From: Duganella fentianensis | GTDB taxonomy: Bacteria; Pseudomonadota; Gammaproteobacteria; Burkholderiales; Burkholderiaceae_D | Length of the DNA: 64,000 nt | Assembly (NCBI RefSeq): GCF_009857835.1 | Contig: NZ_WWCL01000001.1 | Coordinates: 1 to 64,000, forward strand | Reading direction: 5' to 3' | Part shown: positions 25,780 through 36,595 of the stretch, in pieces | Layout: every line of letters starts with the position of its first letter | How positions within the stretch are numbered: the first letter of the stretch is position 1 | Notes under the pieces: model-generated | The model's input: only the letters and a program-made list of their open reading frames with translations | What the model was told of the DNA's origin: nothing | Databases searched by the model: none | Position numbers and translations under genes: made by a program

Positions 25780-26997
25780 ATGTCGCTAGATCACCGCGCC
25801 CCTTCTCTGAAAACCGTGTTACTGGCGACGGGCGTGGTGCTGACGCTGGCCATGGGCGTGCGCCATGGTCTGGGCTTCTGGATGCAGCCGATTTCACAGG
25901 CGAATGGCTGGACGCGCGAAACCTATTCGCTGGCGCTGGCCTTGCAGAATCTGATGTGGGGTGTGTTCGGCCCGTTCGCCGGTATGGCCGCAGACCGTTT
26001 CGGCACCATGCGCGTGGTGATCACGGGTGCTATCAGCTATATGGCAGGCTTGCTGTGGATGGCGCTGGTGCAGGATGCCACGCTGTTCGTGGCCGGCTCC
26101 GGTGTGCTGATCGGCTTCGGTCTGGCCTGCACGGCCTTCGGTGCTGTCAGCGGCATTATCGGCCGCGTTGCGCCTGTCGAAAAACGTTCGTGGGCCTTCG
26201 GCATCTCCGGTGCGGCCAGTTCGTTCGGCCAGTTCATGATGATGCCCGTCGAGCAGCAGCTGATTTCCGCCGCTGGCTGGCAGCATGCCTTCTTCCTGCT
26301 GGCCGGGCTGGTGGTGCTGGCCATGGTGCCTATGGCGTTCTTCCTGCGCGAGCCAGGCGTGGCGCAGCACCAGGGCCCGCAGCAGAGCGTGCGCGAAGCG
26401 CTCGGTGAAGCCTTCGGCAACCGCTCCTTCCTGTTCCTGATGACGGGCTATTTCGTCTGCGGTTTTCAGGTGGTGTTCATCGGTGCCCACCTGCCGGCCT
26501 ATCTGAAGGACAAAGGCATCATGGACCCCAGTGTGGCCGTGATGGCGCTGGCGCTGATCGGGCTGACCAACATCATCGGTTCCTACTATGCAGGCAAGCT
26601 CGGTGGCCGCCTGCCCAAGCGCTACCTGCTGTCGTCCATCTATCTGACCCGCTCCGTGGTAATCAGCCTGTTCCTGCTGGCGCCACTGACGCCTTACTCG
26701 GTCTACATCTTCTCGGCCGCCATGGGGCTGATCTGGCTGTCCACCGTGCCGCTGACGAACGGCATCATCGCCGGCATCTTCGGCGTCAAGCACATGTCCA
26801 TGCTGGCCGGCGTGGTGTTCTTCTCCCATCAGGTGGGCAGCTTCCTCGGCGTCTGGCTCGGTGGCTATCTGTTTGCTCGTCAGGGCAGCTACGACATCGT
26901 CTGGGGCATCGCGATTGCACTTGGAGTGATGGCCGGGCTGATCAACCTGCCTATCAATGAACGTACCCTGCAGCGCGAAGCGCTGAAGGCGGCATGA
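25780..26997 (+). CDS. MFS transporter
   Basis: This 405-residue protein has about 12 hydrophobic segments and an MFS loop motif (GMAADRFGTMRV, after helix 2). The second half repeats the pattern (YYAGKLGGRLPKR). It resembles the monocarboxylate/oxalate-formate branch of MFS carriers. Its stop overlaps the start of a 40-residue membrane protein. Substrate not inferable. Confidence 0.88.
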   Translation: MSLDHRAPSLKTVLLATGVVLTLAMGVRHGLGFWMQPISQANGWTRETYSLALALQNLMWGVFGPFAGMAADRFGTMRVVITGAISYMAGLLWMALVQDATLFVAGSGVLIGFGLACTAFGAVSGIIGRVAPVEKRSWAFGISGAASSFGQFMMMPVEQQLISAAGWQHAFFLLAGLVVLAMVPMAFFLREPGVAQHQGPQQSVREALGEAFGNRSFLFLMTGYFVCGFQVVFIGAHLPAYLKDKGIMDPSVAVMALALIGLTNIIGSYYAGKLGGRLPKRYLLSSIYLTRSVVISLFLLAPLTPYSVYIFSAAMGLIWLSTVPLTNGIIAGIFGVKHMSMLAGVVFFSHQVGSFLGVWLGGYLFARQGSYDIVWGIAIALGVMAGLINLPINERTLQREALKAA

Positions 26998-27116
26998 TGC
27001 TGCGCCTATGGCTGCTGCGCGCCACCGGTGTGGCTGTGCTGGCGCTGGTGTTCATGGCCTATCTGCAGCCATCCTTCCTGCTCGATCTGGCCAACCGTTT
27101 CTATATGTGTTTCTAA
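26994..27116 (+). CDS. Small membrane protein (40 aa) coupled to the MFS gene
   Basis: The frame ATG 26994 to TAA 27116 starts within the MFS stop (ATGA overlap; ATG at 26997 is the alternative). The product begins MMLRLWLLRATGVAVLALVF and has one transmembrane helix (residues about 7-24), then a short tail ending LANRFYMCF. Small proteins with a helix plus a C-terminal Leu-Ala...Cys-Phe tail occur in related beta-proteobacteria as far as I recall. Overlap, composition and the following noncoding gap argue that it is translated. Function unknown; possibly a transporter accessory. Confidence 0.6.
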   Translation: MMLRLWLLRATGVAVLALVFMAYLQPSFLLDLANRFYMCF

Positions 27117-27193
27117 AAAACACCACATTGGCAATTTCGCCACATTGTTGTGTGCGGGTGGCCGATAAGTGCTAGTCTGGTGTTCCCACAAAC

Positions 27194-27219
27194 GTGACGT
27201 GTCTGCGGGTGTACGTCAC
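27194..27219. promoter_or_regulatory. Inverted repeat GTGACGT-N12-ACGTCAC upstream of the Cache gene
   Basis: Exact 7-base arms at 27194-27200 and 27213-27219 end 7 bases before the GGAGG ribosome-binding site. It could be an operator or a 5' UTR hairpin affecting translation. A possible extended -10 (TGCTAGTCT, 27170-27178) lies just upstream. Confidence 0.45.
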
Positions 27220-27237
27220 AAAAACGGAGGAGACATC

Positions 27238-27696
27238 ATGGCAAAGTTATTCAAGCTAATGGCATTGGTGTTGCTGGCGCTGGGTCTGCACGGCAGTGTC
27301 ATGGCGGCGGAGCGGGGCACGGCCGATGAAGCGGTGGCGATGGTCCGCAAAGCTGCCGACTACCTGAAAGCGAATGGACGCGACAAAGCGTTTGCAGCGT
27401 TTAATGACCCCAAGGGGCAGTTCCGCGACCGTGATCTGTACATCATCGTGTACGACATGAAGGGTTTTAATCTGGCCCACGGTGCCAATCCCAAGCTGAT
27501 AGGCAAAGACCTGATGCAGCTACGTGATGCCAATGGCACCCTGATCATCAAGGAGTTTGTCGAGGTGGCCAAGACCAAGGGCAGTGGCTGGATTAATTAC
27601 CAGTGGCCTAATCCGGTCACCTCGGCGGTGGAAGCCAAGTCCACCTATATCGAGAAGCACGATGACCTGATGATAGGCTGCGGCATCTACAAGTAA
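27238..27696 (+). CDS. Secreted single-Cache domain protein
   Basis: The start at ATG 27238 is set by GGAGGAG eight bases upstream. The 152-residue product has a signal peptide (cleavage near VMAAE, residue 24) and one small-molecule-binding sCache_2-type domain. That domain has the typical RDLYIIVYDMKGFNLAHGAN and IGKDLMQLRDANG segments and ends with the GWINYQWPNP loop and a GCGIYK tail. Without membrane or signalling domains it would be a free periplasmic ligand binder. Neighbours give no ligand. Confidence 0.85.
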   Translation: MAKLFKLMALVLLALGLHGSVMAAERGTADEAVAMVRKAADYLKANGRDKAFAAFNDPKGQFRDRDLYIIVYDMKGFNLAHGANPKLIGKDLMQLRDANGTLIIKEFVEVAKTKGSGWINYQWPNPVTSAVEAKSTYIEKHDDLMIGCGIYK

Positions 27697-27699
27697 GCC

Positions 27700-29814
27700 T
27701 TATACCTTCAGGAACTCTTCGCGCCCGCCTAGCCAGCGGGCCAGATGGGCTTCCACCGTGGCAGCTTTCTCGGGCGTGTTGGCGTGGAGCAGATCGTGCG
27801 CCACGTCGCGCGCCTGATCCACCAGCCAGCCATCTGTTTCCAGATCGGCAAAGCGCAGCATGGCCTGACCGGATTGGCGCGCACCGAGGAATTCGCCGGG
27901 GCCGCGGATTTCCAGATCGCGCCGCGCAATCTCGAAACCGTCGGTGGTTTCGCGCATCGTCATCAGGCGCTGTCTGGCCACGCCACCGAGCGGGCTCTGA
28001 TACAGCAGCAGGCAGACACTGGCTGCCGAACCCCGTCCCACCCGTCCGCGCAACTGGTGCAGCTGCGACAGGCCGAAACGCTCGGCATGCTCGATCACCA
28101 TCAGCGAAGCATTCGGCACGTCCACGCCGACCTCGATCACGGTGGTGGCCACCAGCACCTGCATCTGGTTGGCGCTGAAGGCATCCATTACCTGCTGCTT
28201 CTCCAGCGGTTTCATGCGGCCATGCACCAGCCCCACATTCAGATCGGGCAGGGCTTCGGCCAGCAGGGCGTGGGTATCGGTGGCAGTCTGCAGCTGCAGC
28301 GCTTCCGATTCTTCGATCAGCGGGCAGACCCAGTAGATCTGCCGGCCTTCGAGCGCGGCAGCATGCACCCGTTCTATCACTTCATCGCGGCGGTTCTGGT
28401 CGATCACGCGGGTGACGATGGGGCTGCGGCCCGGCGGCAGCTCGTCGATCACCGAGACTTCCAGATCGGCGTAATACGTCATGGCCAGCGTGCGCGGTAT
28501 CGGCGTGGCCGACATCATCAGCTGGTGCGGTATGGCGCCTTCCTGCCCTTTGTTGCGCAGGGTAAGGCGCTGGCCCACGCCGAAGCGGTGCTGCTCGTCG
28601 ACGATCACCAGCCCCAGATTGGCGAAGTTGACGGCATCCTGTATCAGCGCATGGGTGCCGATTACCAGCTGGGCTTCGCCCGATTCGATCAGGGCATACG
28701 CGGCCAGCTTATCCTTTTTCTTCAGGCTGCCCGTCAGCCATGCCACTTTCACGCCCAGCGGTTCCATCCACGCGGCGATCTTGCGGAAGTGCTGGTCGGC
28801 CAGTATCTCCGTGGGTGCCATCAGCGCGGCCTGAAAACCGCTATCGATGGCTTGTGCTGCGGCCAGTGCCGACACCACCGTCTTGCCGCTGCCCACATCG
28901 CCCTGCAGCAGGCGCTGCATAGGGTAGGGGTGGCGCAAGTCGTTGCGGATTTCGCCCAGCACGCGCTGCTGCGCGCGCGTCAGTTTGAATGGCAGTGAGG
29001 CTTCGAAGCGGGCCGATAGATCGCCCGTCACCGTCAGCGCTGCCGCACCCTTGGCACGGCGCGCACGCTGGGCGCGTTTGAGCGAGAGCTGCTGGGCCAG
29101 CAGCTCGTCAAACTTCATGCGCGTCCATGCGGGGTGGGAGCGGTCGGCCAGCGCGTGCTCGTCCACCTGCTGGGGCGGATAGTGCAGCAGCTTCACGGCC
29201 GGTTCGAAATCGCTGAGCTGCATGCGCTGGCGCAGCTGCGCGGGCAGGGTATCGGTCCAGTCTATGCGCTTCATGGCGTCGCCGATGGCGCGCCGTAATA
29301 TCGGCTGGGACAGACCTTCGCCAGCCGGATACACGGGCGTGAGCGAAGTAGGCAGCGGCGCGCCTTCGTTGATGACCTTGTAGGCCGGGTGCACCATCTC
29401 GGCGCCGAAGAAGCCGTGTTTGAGTTCGCCACGGGCACGTACCCGCGTGCCTTCGGCCAGCTGCTTTACCTGACTGCCGTAGAAGTTCATGAAGCGCAGT
29501 TGCAGATCGCCCGTTTCGTCGGCGATATGCACGAGCAGCTGGCGGCGCGGCTTGAAGGCGATCTCGTTCTTGACCACCACGCCTTCCACCTGCGAAGTCT
29601 GGCCGCCGTGCAGGCAGGCTTCTTCTATGCTGATGACTTGCGTTTCATCCTCGTAGCGCATGGGCAGGTGCAGCACCAGATCCATGTCCGTATGCAGGCC
29701 CAGCTTGGCCAGTCTGGCCTGCGGGCTGACAGTTTTGCGCGCGCCTTTGGCGGTGGCGCTGGGACTAGCGCTGGGACTAGCGCTGGGACTAGATTTAGTG
29801 CTTGCAACAGGCAT
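27700..29814 (-). CDS. recG: ATP-dependent DNA helicase RecG
   Basis: This 704-residue protein starts at 29814. It has an N-terminal wedge (OB-fold) domain, then Walker A GDVGSGKTVVSA, the DEQHRFG Walker B box, MSATPIPRTLA, GRVGRG and the C-terminal TRG region. RecG remodels stalled replication forks and Holliday junctions. The first 15 or so residues include a Ser-Pro-Ser-Ala repeat encoded by 12-bp tandem units (29761-29790), an unusual low-complexity extension before the conserved region. Divergent from queA. Confidence 0.95.
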   Translation of the reverse strand: MPVASTKSSPSASPSASPSATAKGARKTVSPQARLAKLGLHTDMDLVLHLPMRYEDETQVISIEEACLHGGQTSQVEGVVVKNEIAFKPRRQLLVHIADETGDLQLRFMNFYGSQVKQLAEGTRVRARGELKHGFFGAEMVHPAYKVINEGAPLPTSLTPVYPAGEGLSQPILRRAIGDAMKRIDWTDTLPAQLRQRMQLSDFEPAVKLLHYPPQQVDEHALADRSHPAWTRMKFDELLAQQLSLKRAQRARRAKGAAALTVTGDLSARFEASLPFKLTRAQQRVLGEIRNDLRHPYPMQRLLQGDVGSGKTVVSALAAAQAIDSGFQAALMAPTEILADQHFRKIAAWMEPLGVKVAWLTGSLKKKDKLAAYALIESGEAQLVIGTHALIQDAVNFANLGLVIVDEQHRFGVGQRLTLRNKGQEGAIPHQLMMSATPIPRTLAMTYYADLEVSVIDELPPGRSPIVTRVIDQNRRDEVIERVHAAALEGRQIYWVCPLIEESEALQLQTATDTHALLAEALPDLNVGLVHGRMKPLEKQQVMDAFSANQMQVLVATTVIEVGVDVPNASLMVIEHAERFGLSQLHQLRGRVGRGSAASVCLLLYQSPLGGVARQRLMTMRETTDGFEIARRDLEIRGPGEFLGARQSGQAMLRFADLETDGWLVDQARDVAHDLLHANTPEKAATVEAHLARWLGGREEFLKV
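29761..29796. repeat. 12-bp tandem repeat inside recG N-terminus
   Basis: Two exact copies and one partial copy of GGGACTAGCGCT. On the recG strand they encode repeated Ser/Pro/Ala. Each unit is a whole number of codons, so copy-number change would keep the frame. Confidence 0.85.
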
Positions 29815-29930
29815 ATTCGAGCAATTTTCGGGCGCTAGCGTAAAATAGAGGGTTGGCCGCCAGTATTGTAAGGCTAGCACCGGTTTTGGGCCTACCCGTA
29901 TTTTCGTCAACAGTTTCCAGAAGTTCGTCT

Positions 29931-32107
<2,177 letters not shown>

Positions 32108-32188
32108 ACAACAACAAATTTAGGGATGAGTCTTGTAAAAAGATTTATCCCTCCCATATGGCCAGAAGTCCTAGCGCCTTCCGGCCAG

Positions 32189-32197
32189 TGCTAGAAT
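32189..32197 (+). promoter_or_regulatory. Extended -10 element upstream of yajC
   Basis: TGCTAGAAT matches an extended -10 (TGnTATAAT-like), 38 bases before the yajC start. No good -35 is seen, which extended -10 promoters can tolerate. Confidence 0.45.
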
Positions 32198-32234
32198 ACA
32201 GCGCTAATTTTTTTAACTATTATCGGAGTCACCT

Positions 32235-32570
32235 GTGTTCATTTCCAACGCATACGCCCAATCCGCTTCCCCGCTCGACGCACTCGGTCTGGGTGGCAAC
32301 ATCGGTAGCTTCCTGCCGCTGATCCTGATGTTCGTTGCGATGTATTTCCTGATGATTCGTCCTCAGCAAAAGCGCATGAAAGAACAGAAAGCCATGATGG
32401 ACGCGCTGACCAAGGGCGACGAAGTCGTGACGGCCGGCGGCGTGCTGGGCAAAGTAGTCAAAGTGACCGATCTGTACGTGACCCTGGAAGTTTCGAGCGG
32501 CACCGAACTGGTGGTGCAGAAAAACTCCGTCACCATGCTGCTGCCTAAGGGCACGCTGAAAACGCTGTAA
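32235..32570 (+). CDS. yajC: Preprotein translocase subunit YajC
   Basis: This 111-residue inner-membrane protein starts at GTG 32235, chosen because the product then begins MFISNAYAQ as in homologues. A GGAG lies 8 bases upstream. It has one transmembrane helix (residues about 24-42), then MIRPQQKRMKEQ and a soluble domain. It associates with SecD-SecF to assist Sec export. Operon with secD and secF. Confidence 0.96.
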   Translation: MFISNAYAQSASPLDALGLGGNIGSFLPLILMFVAMYFLMIRPQQKRMKEQKAMMDALTKGDEVVTAGGVLGKVVKVTDLYVTLEVSSGTELVVQKNSVTMLLPKGTLKTL

Positions 32571-32633
32571 TTGCTGCGGCCCGCTTAGACGCGGGCCGTG
32601 TTGCATCCAACGCCACACTACAACGTTGAAATT

Positions 32634-34496
32634 ATGAATCGCTATCCTCTCTGGAAATACATACTGATCCTCGCGGCCGTGCTGCTGGGCGCACTGTTCA
32701 CGGCGCCCAACTATTTCGGCCAGTCGCCTGCGGTTCAAGTGACGAGTGGTAAATCCACCGTCAAGATGACGGCCGATATGGTGGCCAAGGTGGACGATGT
32801 GCTGAAAGCAGCCAACATCGCCAACAACGGCATCGCCTTCGATGGCAGCGGCACCTACGCTTCCGTGCGCGCCCGCTTTGCCGACCCTGATATCCAGTTC
32901 CGCGCCAAGGCCGTGCTGGAAAAAGGTCTGAATGCCGATCCGGCCGACCCGACCTATCTGGTGGCACTGAATCTGCAATCGGACACCCCTAAATGGATGC
33001 AATCGCTGCACGCCCTGCCGATGTACCTCGGTCTGGACCTGCGCGGCGGTGTGCACTTCCTGATGCAGGTGGATACCAAGGCCGTGCTGAACAAGCGCGT
33101 GCAGGGTATTCAGGCTGCGGCGCGTAGCCAGCTGCGCGACAAGAATGTGCGTCACGCCGGTATCGACCGCGTGGGCGACAACATCGAAATCCGCTTCCGC
33201 GACGATGCCACCCGCCAGAAAGCCAAGGACGTACTGGCCAGCCAGCTGGGCGACCTGTCGTTCGTTGATAGCGGCGAAGGCGATGCGCTGAAAACCGTGG
33301 TGAGCCTGAAACCGGCTGCCCTCAAGCAGACCATCGATGATGGCGTGAAGCAGAATATCTCCACCCTGTCGAAACGGGTGAACGAACTGGGTGTGGCCGA
33401 GCCGGTCATCCAGCAGCAAGGCCCTGATCGTATCGTGGTGCAGCTGCCGGGCGTGCAGGACGTGGCCCGTGCGCGTGCCGTGATCGGCCGTACCGCCACG
33501 CTGGAAGTGCGCATGGTGGATAACTCCATCACCCCGGGCACCGAACTGTCGTCGGCGGTTCCGTTCAACTCCGAGCTGTTCACCGTGGGCCGCAACGTGC
33601 CTGTGGTACTGAGCAAGGACGTGGTCATCACTGGTGATTACATCTCCAGCGCGATCGCCAGCTTCGACCAGAACCAGCAGGCAGCTGTCAGCATCACCCT
33701 GAACGGTGATGGTGGCCGCAAGATGCGTGACCTGACCCGCGACAACGTGGGCAAGCGCATGGCCATCGTGCTGTTTGAAAAAGGCAAGCCGGAAGTGCTG
33801 TCGGTCGCCACCATCCAGAGCGAATTCGGTAGCAGCTTCCAGATCACCGGTATGGGCAACGCCGAGAACTCGGCCGAGCTGGCGCTGCTGCTGCGCTCCG
33901 GCGCGCTGTCGGCACCGATGGAAGTGATCGAAGAACGTACCATCGGCCCTGCGCTGGGTGCGGAAAACATCGCCAAAGGTATGCACTCGACCATCTACGG
34001 CTTTGCCGCGATTGCCGTGTTCATGCTGGTCTACTACATGATGTTCGGCTTCTTCAGCGTGCTGGCGCTGGGCGTCAACCTGCTGCTGCTGGTGGCGCTG
34101 CTGTCGCTGATGCAGGCTACCCTGACGCTGCCAGGCATGGCCGCAATTGCGCTGGCGCTGGGTATGGCGATTGACTCCAACGTGCTGATTAACGAGCGTG
34201 TGCGGGAAGAACTGCGTGCCGGCGCTTCGCCGCAGGCAGCCATTTCGGCCGGCTTCGAGCGCGCATGGGCCACCATTATCGACTCTAACGTGACCACCCT
34301 GATCGTTGGTCTGGCACTGTGGGCCTTCGGTTCCGGTCCCGTGCGCGGCTTCGCCGTGGTACACACGCTGGGTATTCTGACCTCGATGTTCTCCGCCGTG
34401 TTTGTGTCGCGCGGTGTGGTCAACCTGTGGTACGGCCGCAAGAAGAAGCTGCAAGCTATCGCCATCGGTACCGTCTGGGTACCGGATCAGAAATAG
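32634..34496 (+). CDS. secD: Protein translocase subunit SecD
   Basis: This 620-residue protein starts at ATG 32634. It has one N-terminal helix (residues about 8-28), the large periplasmic P1 domain containing LGLDLRGGVHFLMQVD (near 140), and five C-terminal helices with GMAIDSNVLINERVREE, an RND-type proton-path segment. With SecF it uses the proton gradient to pull exported proteins through SecYEG. Confidence 0.97.
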   Translation: MNRYPLWKYILILAAVLLGALFTAPNYFGQSPAVQVTSGKSTVKMTADMVAKVDDVLKAANIANNGIAFDGSGTYASVRARFADPDIQFRAKAVLEKGLNADPADPTYLVALNLQSDTPKWMQSLHALPMYLGLDLRGGVHFLMQVDTKAVLNKRVQGIQAAARSQLRDKNVRHAGIDRVGDNIEIRFRDDATRQKAKDVLASQLGDLSFVDSGEGDALKTVVSLKPAALKQTIDDGVKQNISTLSKRVNELGVAEPVIQQQGPDRIVVQLPGVQDVARARAVIGRTATLEVRMVDNSITPGTELSSAVPFNSELFTVGRNVPVVLSKDVVITGDYISSAIASFDQNQQAAVSITLNGDGGRKMRDLTRDNVGKRMAIVLFEKGKPEVLSVATIQSEFGSSFQITGMGNAENSAELALLLRSGALSAPMEVIEERTIGPALGAENIAKGMHSTIYGFAAIAVFMLVYYMMFGFFSVLALGVNLLLLVALLSLMQATLTLPGMAAIALALGMAIDSNVLINERVREELRAGASPQAAISAGFERAWATIIDSNVTTLIVGLALWAFGSGPVRGFAVVHTLGILTSMFSAVFVSRGVVNLWYGRKKKLQAIAIGTVWVPDQK

Positions 34497-34521
34497 TCAG
34501 AAATAAACAGGGACTGTAAAC

Positions 34522-35544
34522 ATGGAATTTTTCCGCATTAAAAAAGACATCCCGTTCATGCGCCACGCGCTGGTGTTCAACGTCATTTCGGCGTTGACCT
34601 TCGTGGCGGCCGTGTTCTTCCTGCTGCATAAGGGATTGCACCTGTCGGTGGAATTCACCGGCGGTACGGTGATGGAACTGCGCTACCAGCAGGCGGCGAA
34701 TCTGGAACGGATACGCGGCACGCTGGAAAAGATCGGCTACGAACAGCCGGAAGCGACCAGCTTCGGCACTGCGCATGACGTGATGCTGCGTCTGCCGGTG
34801 GTGAAGAACGTCACGCCGAAAGACGCTTCGGCACAGGTGTTCGACGCACTGTGCAAAGCCGAAAGCGGCAGCCTGAAAGACATCGACACGGTCACCGCCA
34901 AGGGCGAGCACGTGGTCAAGCAGAGCTGCGCCGATGCGGCCGGCGCCGAAGCGGTGTCGCTGCAGAAGGTGGAGTTCGTTGGTCCGCAGGTGGGCGACGA
35001 GCTGACCGAGAATGGCCTGAAAGCACTGGCCGCCGTGGTGGTGGGTGTGATGATCTATCTGGCCATCCGCTTCGAGTGGAAGTTTGCGGTTGCTGCGATT
35101 ATCGCTAACTTGCACGACGTGGTGATCATTCTGGGCTTCTTCGCCTTCTTCCAGTGGGAATTCTCGCTGACCGTGCTGGCCGGTGTGCTGGCGGTGCTCG
35201 GTTACTCGGTGAATGAATCGGTGGTTATTTTCGACCGGATTCGCGAGAACTTCCGCAAGCAGCGTAAAGCTTCGGTGCATGAAGTGATCGACAATGCGAT
35301 CACCTCGACCATCTCGCGTACCATCATCACCCACGGCTGTACCCAGATGATGGTGCTGTCGATGCTGTTCCTGGGCGGCCCAACGCTGCACTTCTTCGCC
35401 ATGGCGCTGACCATCGGTATCTGCTTCGGTATCTACTCGTCCGTGTTCGTGGCTGCTGCCGTGGCCATGTGGCTGGGCGTGAAGCGTGAAGACCTGATCA
35501 AGCCGGTCAAGGAAAAAGACGAGACTGACGGCGCCGTGGTTTAA
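34522..35544 (+). CDS. secF: Protein translocase subunit SecF
   Basis: This 340-residue protein has the N-terminal helix and the SecF motif SVEFTGGTVMELRY. Five C-terminal helices include GYSVNESVVIFDRIRENFRK and the TSISRTIITHG-like segment TSTISRTIITHG. It lies 25 bases after secD and ends at an intrinsic terminator. Confidence 0.97.
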   Translation: MEFFRIKKDIPFMRHALVFNVISALTFVAAVFFLLHKGLHLSVEFTGGTVMELRYQQAANLERIRGTLEKIGYEQPEATSFGTAHDVMLRLPVVKNVTPKDASAQVFDALCKAESGSLKDIDTVTAKGEHVVKQSCADAAGAEAVSLQKVEFVGPQVGDELTENGLKALAAVVVGVMIYLAIRFEWKFAVAAIIANLHDVVIILGFFAFFQWEFSLTVLAGVLAVLGYSVNESVVIFDRIRENFRKQRKASVHEVIDNAITSTISRTIITHGCTQMMVLSMLFLGGPTLHFFAMALTIGICFGIYSSVFVAAAVAMWLGVKREDLIKPVKEKDETDGAVV

Positions 35545-35562
35545 GCGCTAACGGTTGCAACG

Positions 35563-35600
35563 ATCCCCCGCTGAGCGCGCAGTTCATCGGGGGATTTTTT
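35563..35600 (+). terminator. Intrinsic terminator of yajC-secD-secF
   Basis: ATCCCCCG (35563-35570) pairs with CGGGGGAT (35588-35595), followed by a T run to 35600. Confidence 0.9.
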
Positions 35601-35613
35601 ATTCGGGGTCCGT

Positions 35614-36309
35614 ATGAGTCGTAGTGGGCGTTTGTTTGTGCTGATGGATGCGCTGCGCGGTTACCGCCATCCCGTGACGGCGGCGCGGCTGGCCGAGCAG
35701 CTGGGGGTGTCCGAGCGGACTATCTATCGTGATATCAAGACGCTGGGTGATCTGGGTGCGCCGCTGGAAGGCGAGGCCGGCATCGGCTACCGGCTCAAGG
35801 CGGGCAGCTTTCTGCCGCCGCTGATGTTCAATGTGGATGAAATCGAAGCGCTGGTGCTGGGTGCGCGCTGGGTCCGGCGGCAGGGTGATGCGGGGCTGGC
35901 TGCTGCGGCCCAGAGTGCGCTGGCACGCATCGCTGCCGCCACGCCGAAAGACTTGCGCGACGATATGGCCGAGACCAGCCTCTGGGTGCCCATCGGCGAC
36001 GACGCCAGCGCCGTCAGCGATGCGCATGTGCAGCCCGTGCGCGAGGCGATCCGCTACCAGCAGCGGCTGCAGCTGTCTTACTGTGATGAACAGGGGCGGG
36101 CGACCGAACGCATGGTGTGGCCGTTTGCGCTGGCCTTCTTCGAAGGCAAGCGCCTGCTAGCCGCATGGTGCGAGATGCGTTCCGCCTACCGGCATTTCCG
36201 CATCGACCGCATCAGCGCCGTGCAGACGCTGGCAGAGCGCTATCCCGTGCGGCGCGGCGTGCTGCTGAAAAGCTGGCGCGCCGAGCTGGGGATACGCGAG
36301 GAGTCGTAA
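35614..36309 (+). CDS. YafY-type transcriptional regulator (HTH + WYL)
   Basis: This 231-residue protein has an N-terminal helix-turn-helix (TAARLAEQLGVSERTIYRDIKTL, residues about 22-45). A C-terminal WYL domain follows, recognisable by LSYCDEQGRATERMVWPFALAFF and a C-terminal RHFRIDRISAV strand. WYL proteins bind nucleic acid or small ligands and usually regulate neighbouring genes. Its target is unclear. It converges on the 93-residue gene, with only 4 bases between. Confidence 0.85.
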   Translation: MSRSGRLFVLMDALRGYRHPVTAARLAEQLGVSERTIYRDIKTLGDLGAPLEGEAGIGYRLKAGSFLPPLMFNVDEIEALVLGARWVRRQGDAGLAAAAQSALARIAAATPKDLRDDMAETSLWVPIGDDASAVSDAHVQPVREAIRYQQRLQLSYCDEQGRATERMVWPFALAFFEGKRLLAAWCEMRSAYRHFRIDRISAVQTLAERYPVRRGVLLKSWRAELGIREES

Positions 36310-36313
36310 GAAA

Positions 36314-36595
36314 TTACTCTTCGCTGAAGATGGCGTCGTAGCCATCCTGCGGATCGTCGTAGTCTTTGAGTTCGTCGATCAGATCCAGTTCGCCCAGTTC
36401 TTCTACTGCGTTCATGAAGCTGTTCGGTTTGGTGGCGCCGATCAGGCGGTAGATTTCGCCATCTTCATTGCGCACGCCGATCAGCAGTTTTTCCATGCGT
36501 ACTTCGTCTTCCGTTGCCTGATTCAGCAGCAGGTTGCCGATGATGTGTTTGTCGAATTTGGCGGGCTTCACGCCGGCGATCAATGTCGTTTTCAA
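36314..36595 (-). CDS. Small acidic hypothetical protein (93 aa), TTG start
   Basis: The start is TTG 36595, overlapping the stop of the marR-type gene (TTGA). AAGGA lies 8 bases upstream on the transcript, so it is translationally coupled. The protein has a mixed N-terminal half (IAGVKPAKFDKHIIGNLLLN) and a strongly acidic C-terminal tail (EELGELDLIDELKDYDDP). There is no signal or membrane segment. I do not recognise the family. Its pairing with MarR suggests a partner, modulator or target of that regulator. Confidence 0.7.
   Translation of the reverse strand: MKTTLIAGVKPAKFDKHIIGNLLLNQATEDEVRMEKLLIGVRNEDGEIYRLIGATKPNSFMNAVEELGELDLIDELKDYDDPQDGYDAIFSEE

Noticed and set aside
32229-34454. 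Antisense frame opposite yajC-secD
   Set aside because: SecD and YajC are unambiguous on the plus strand.
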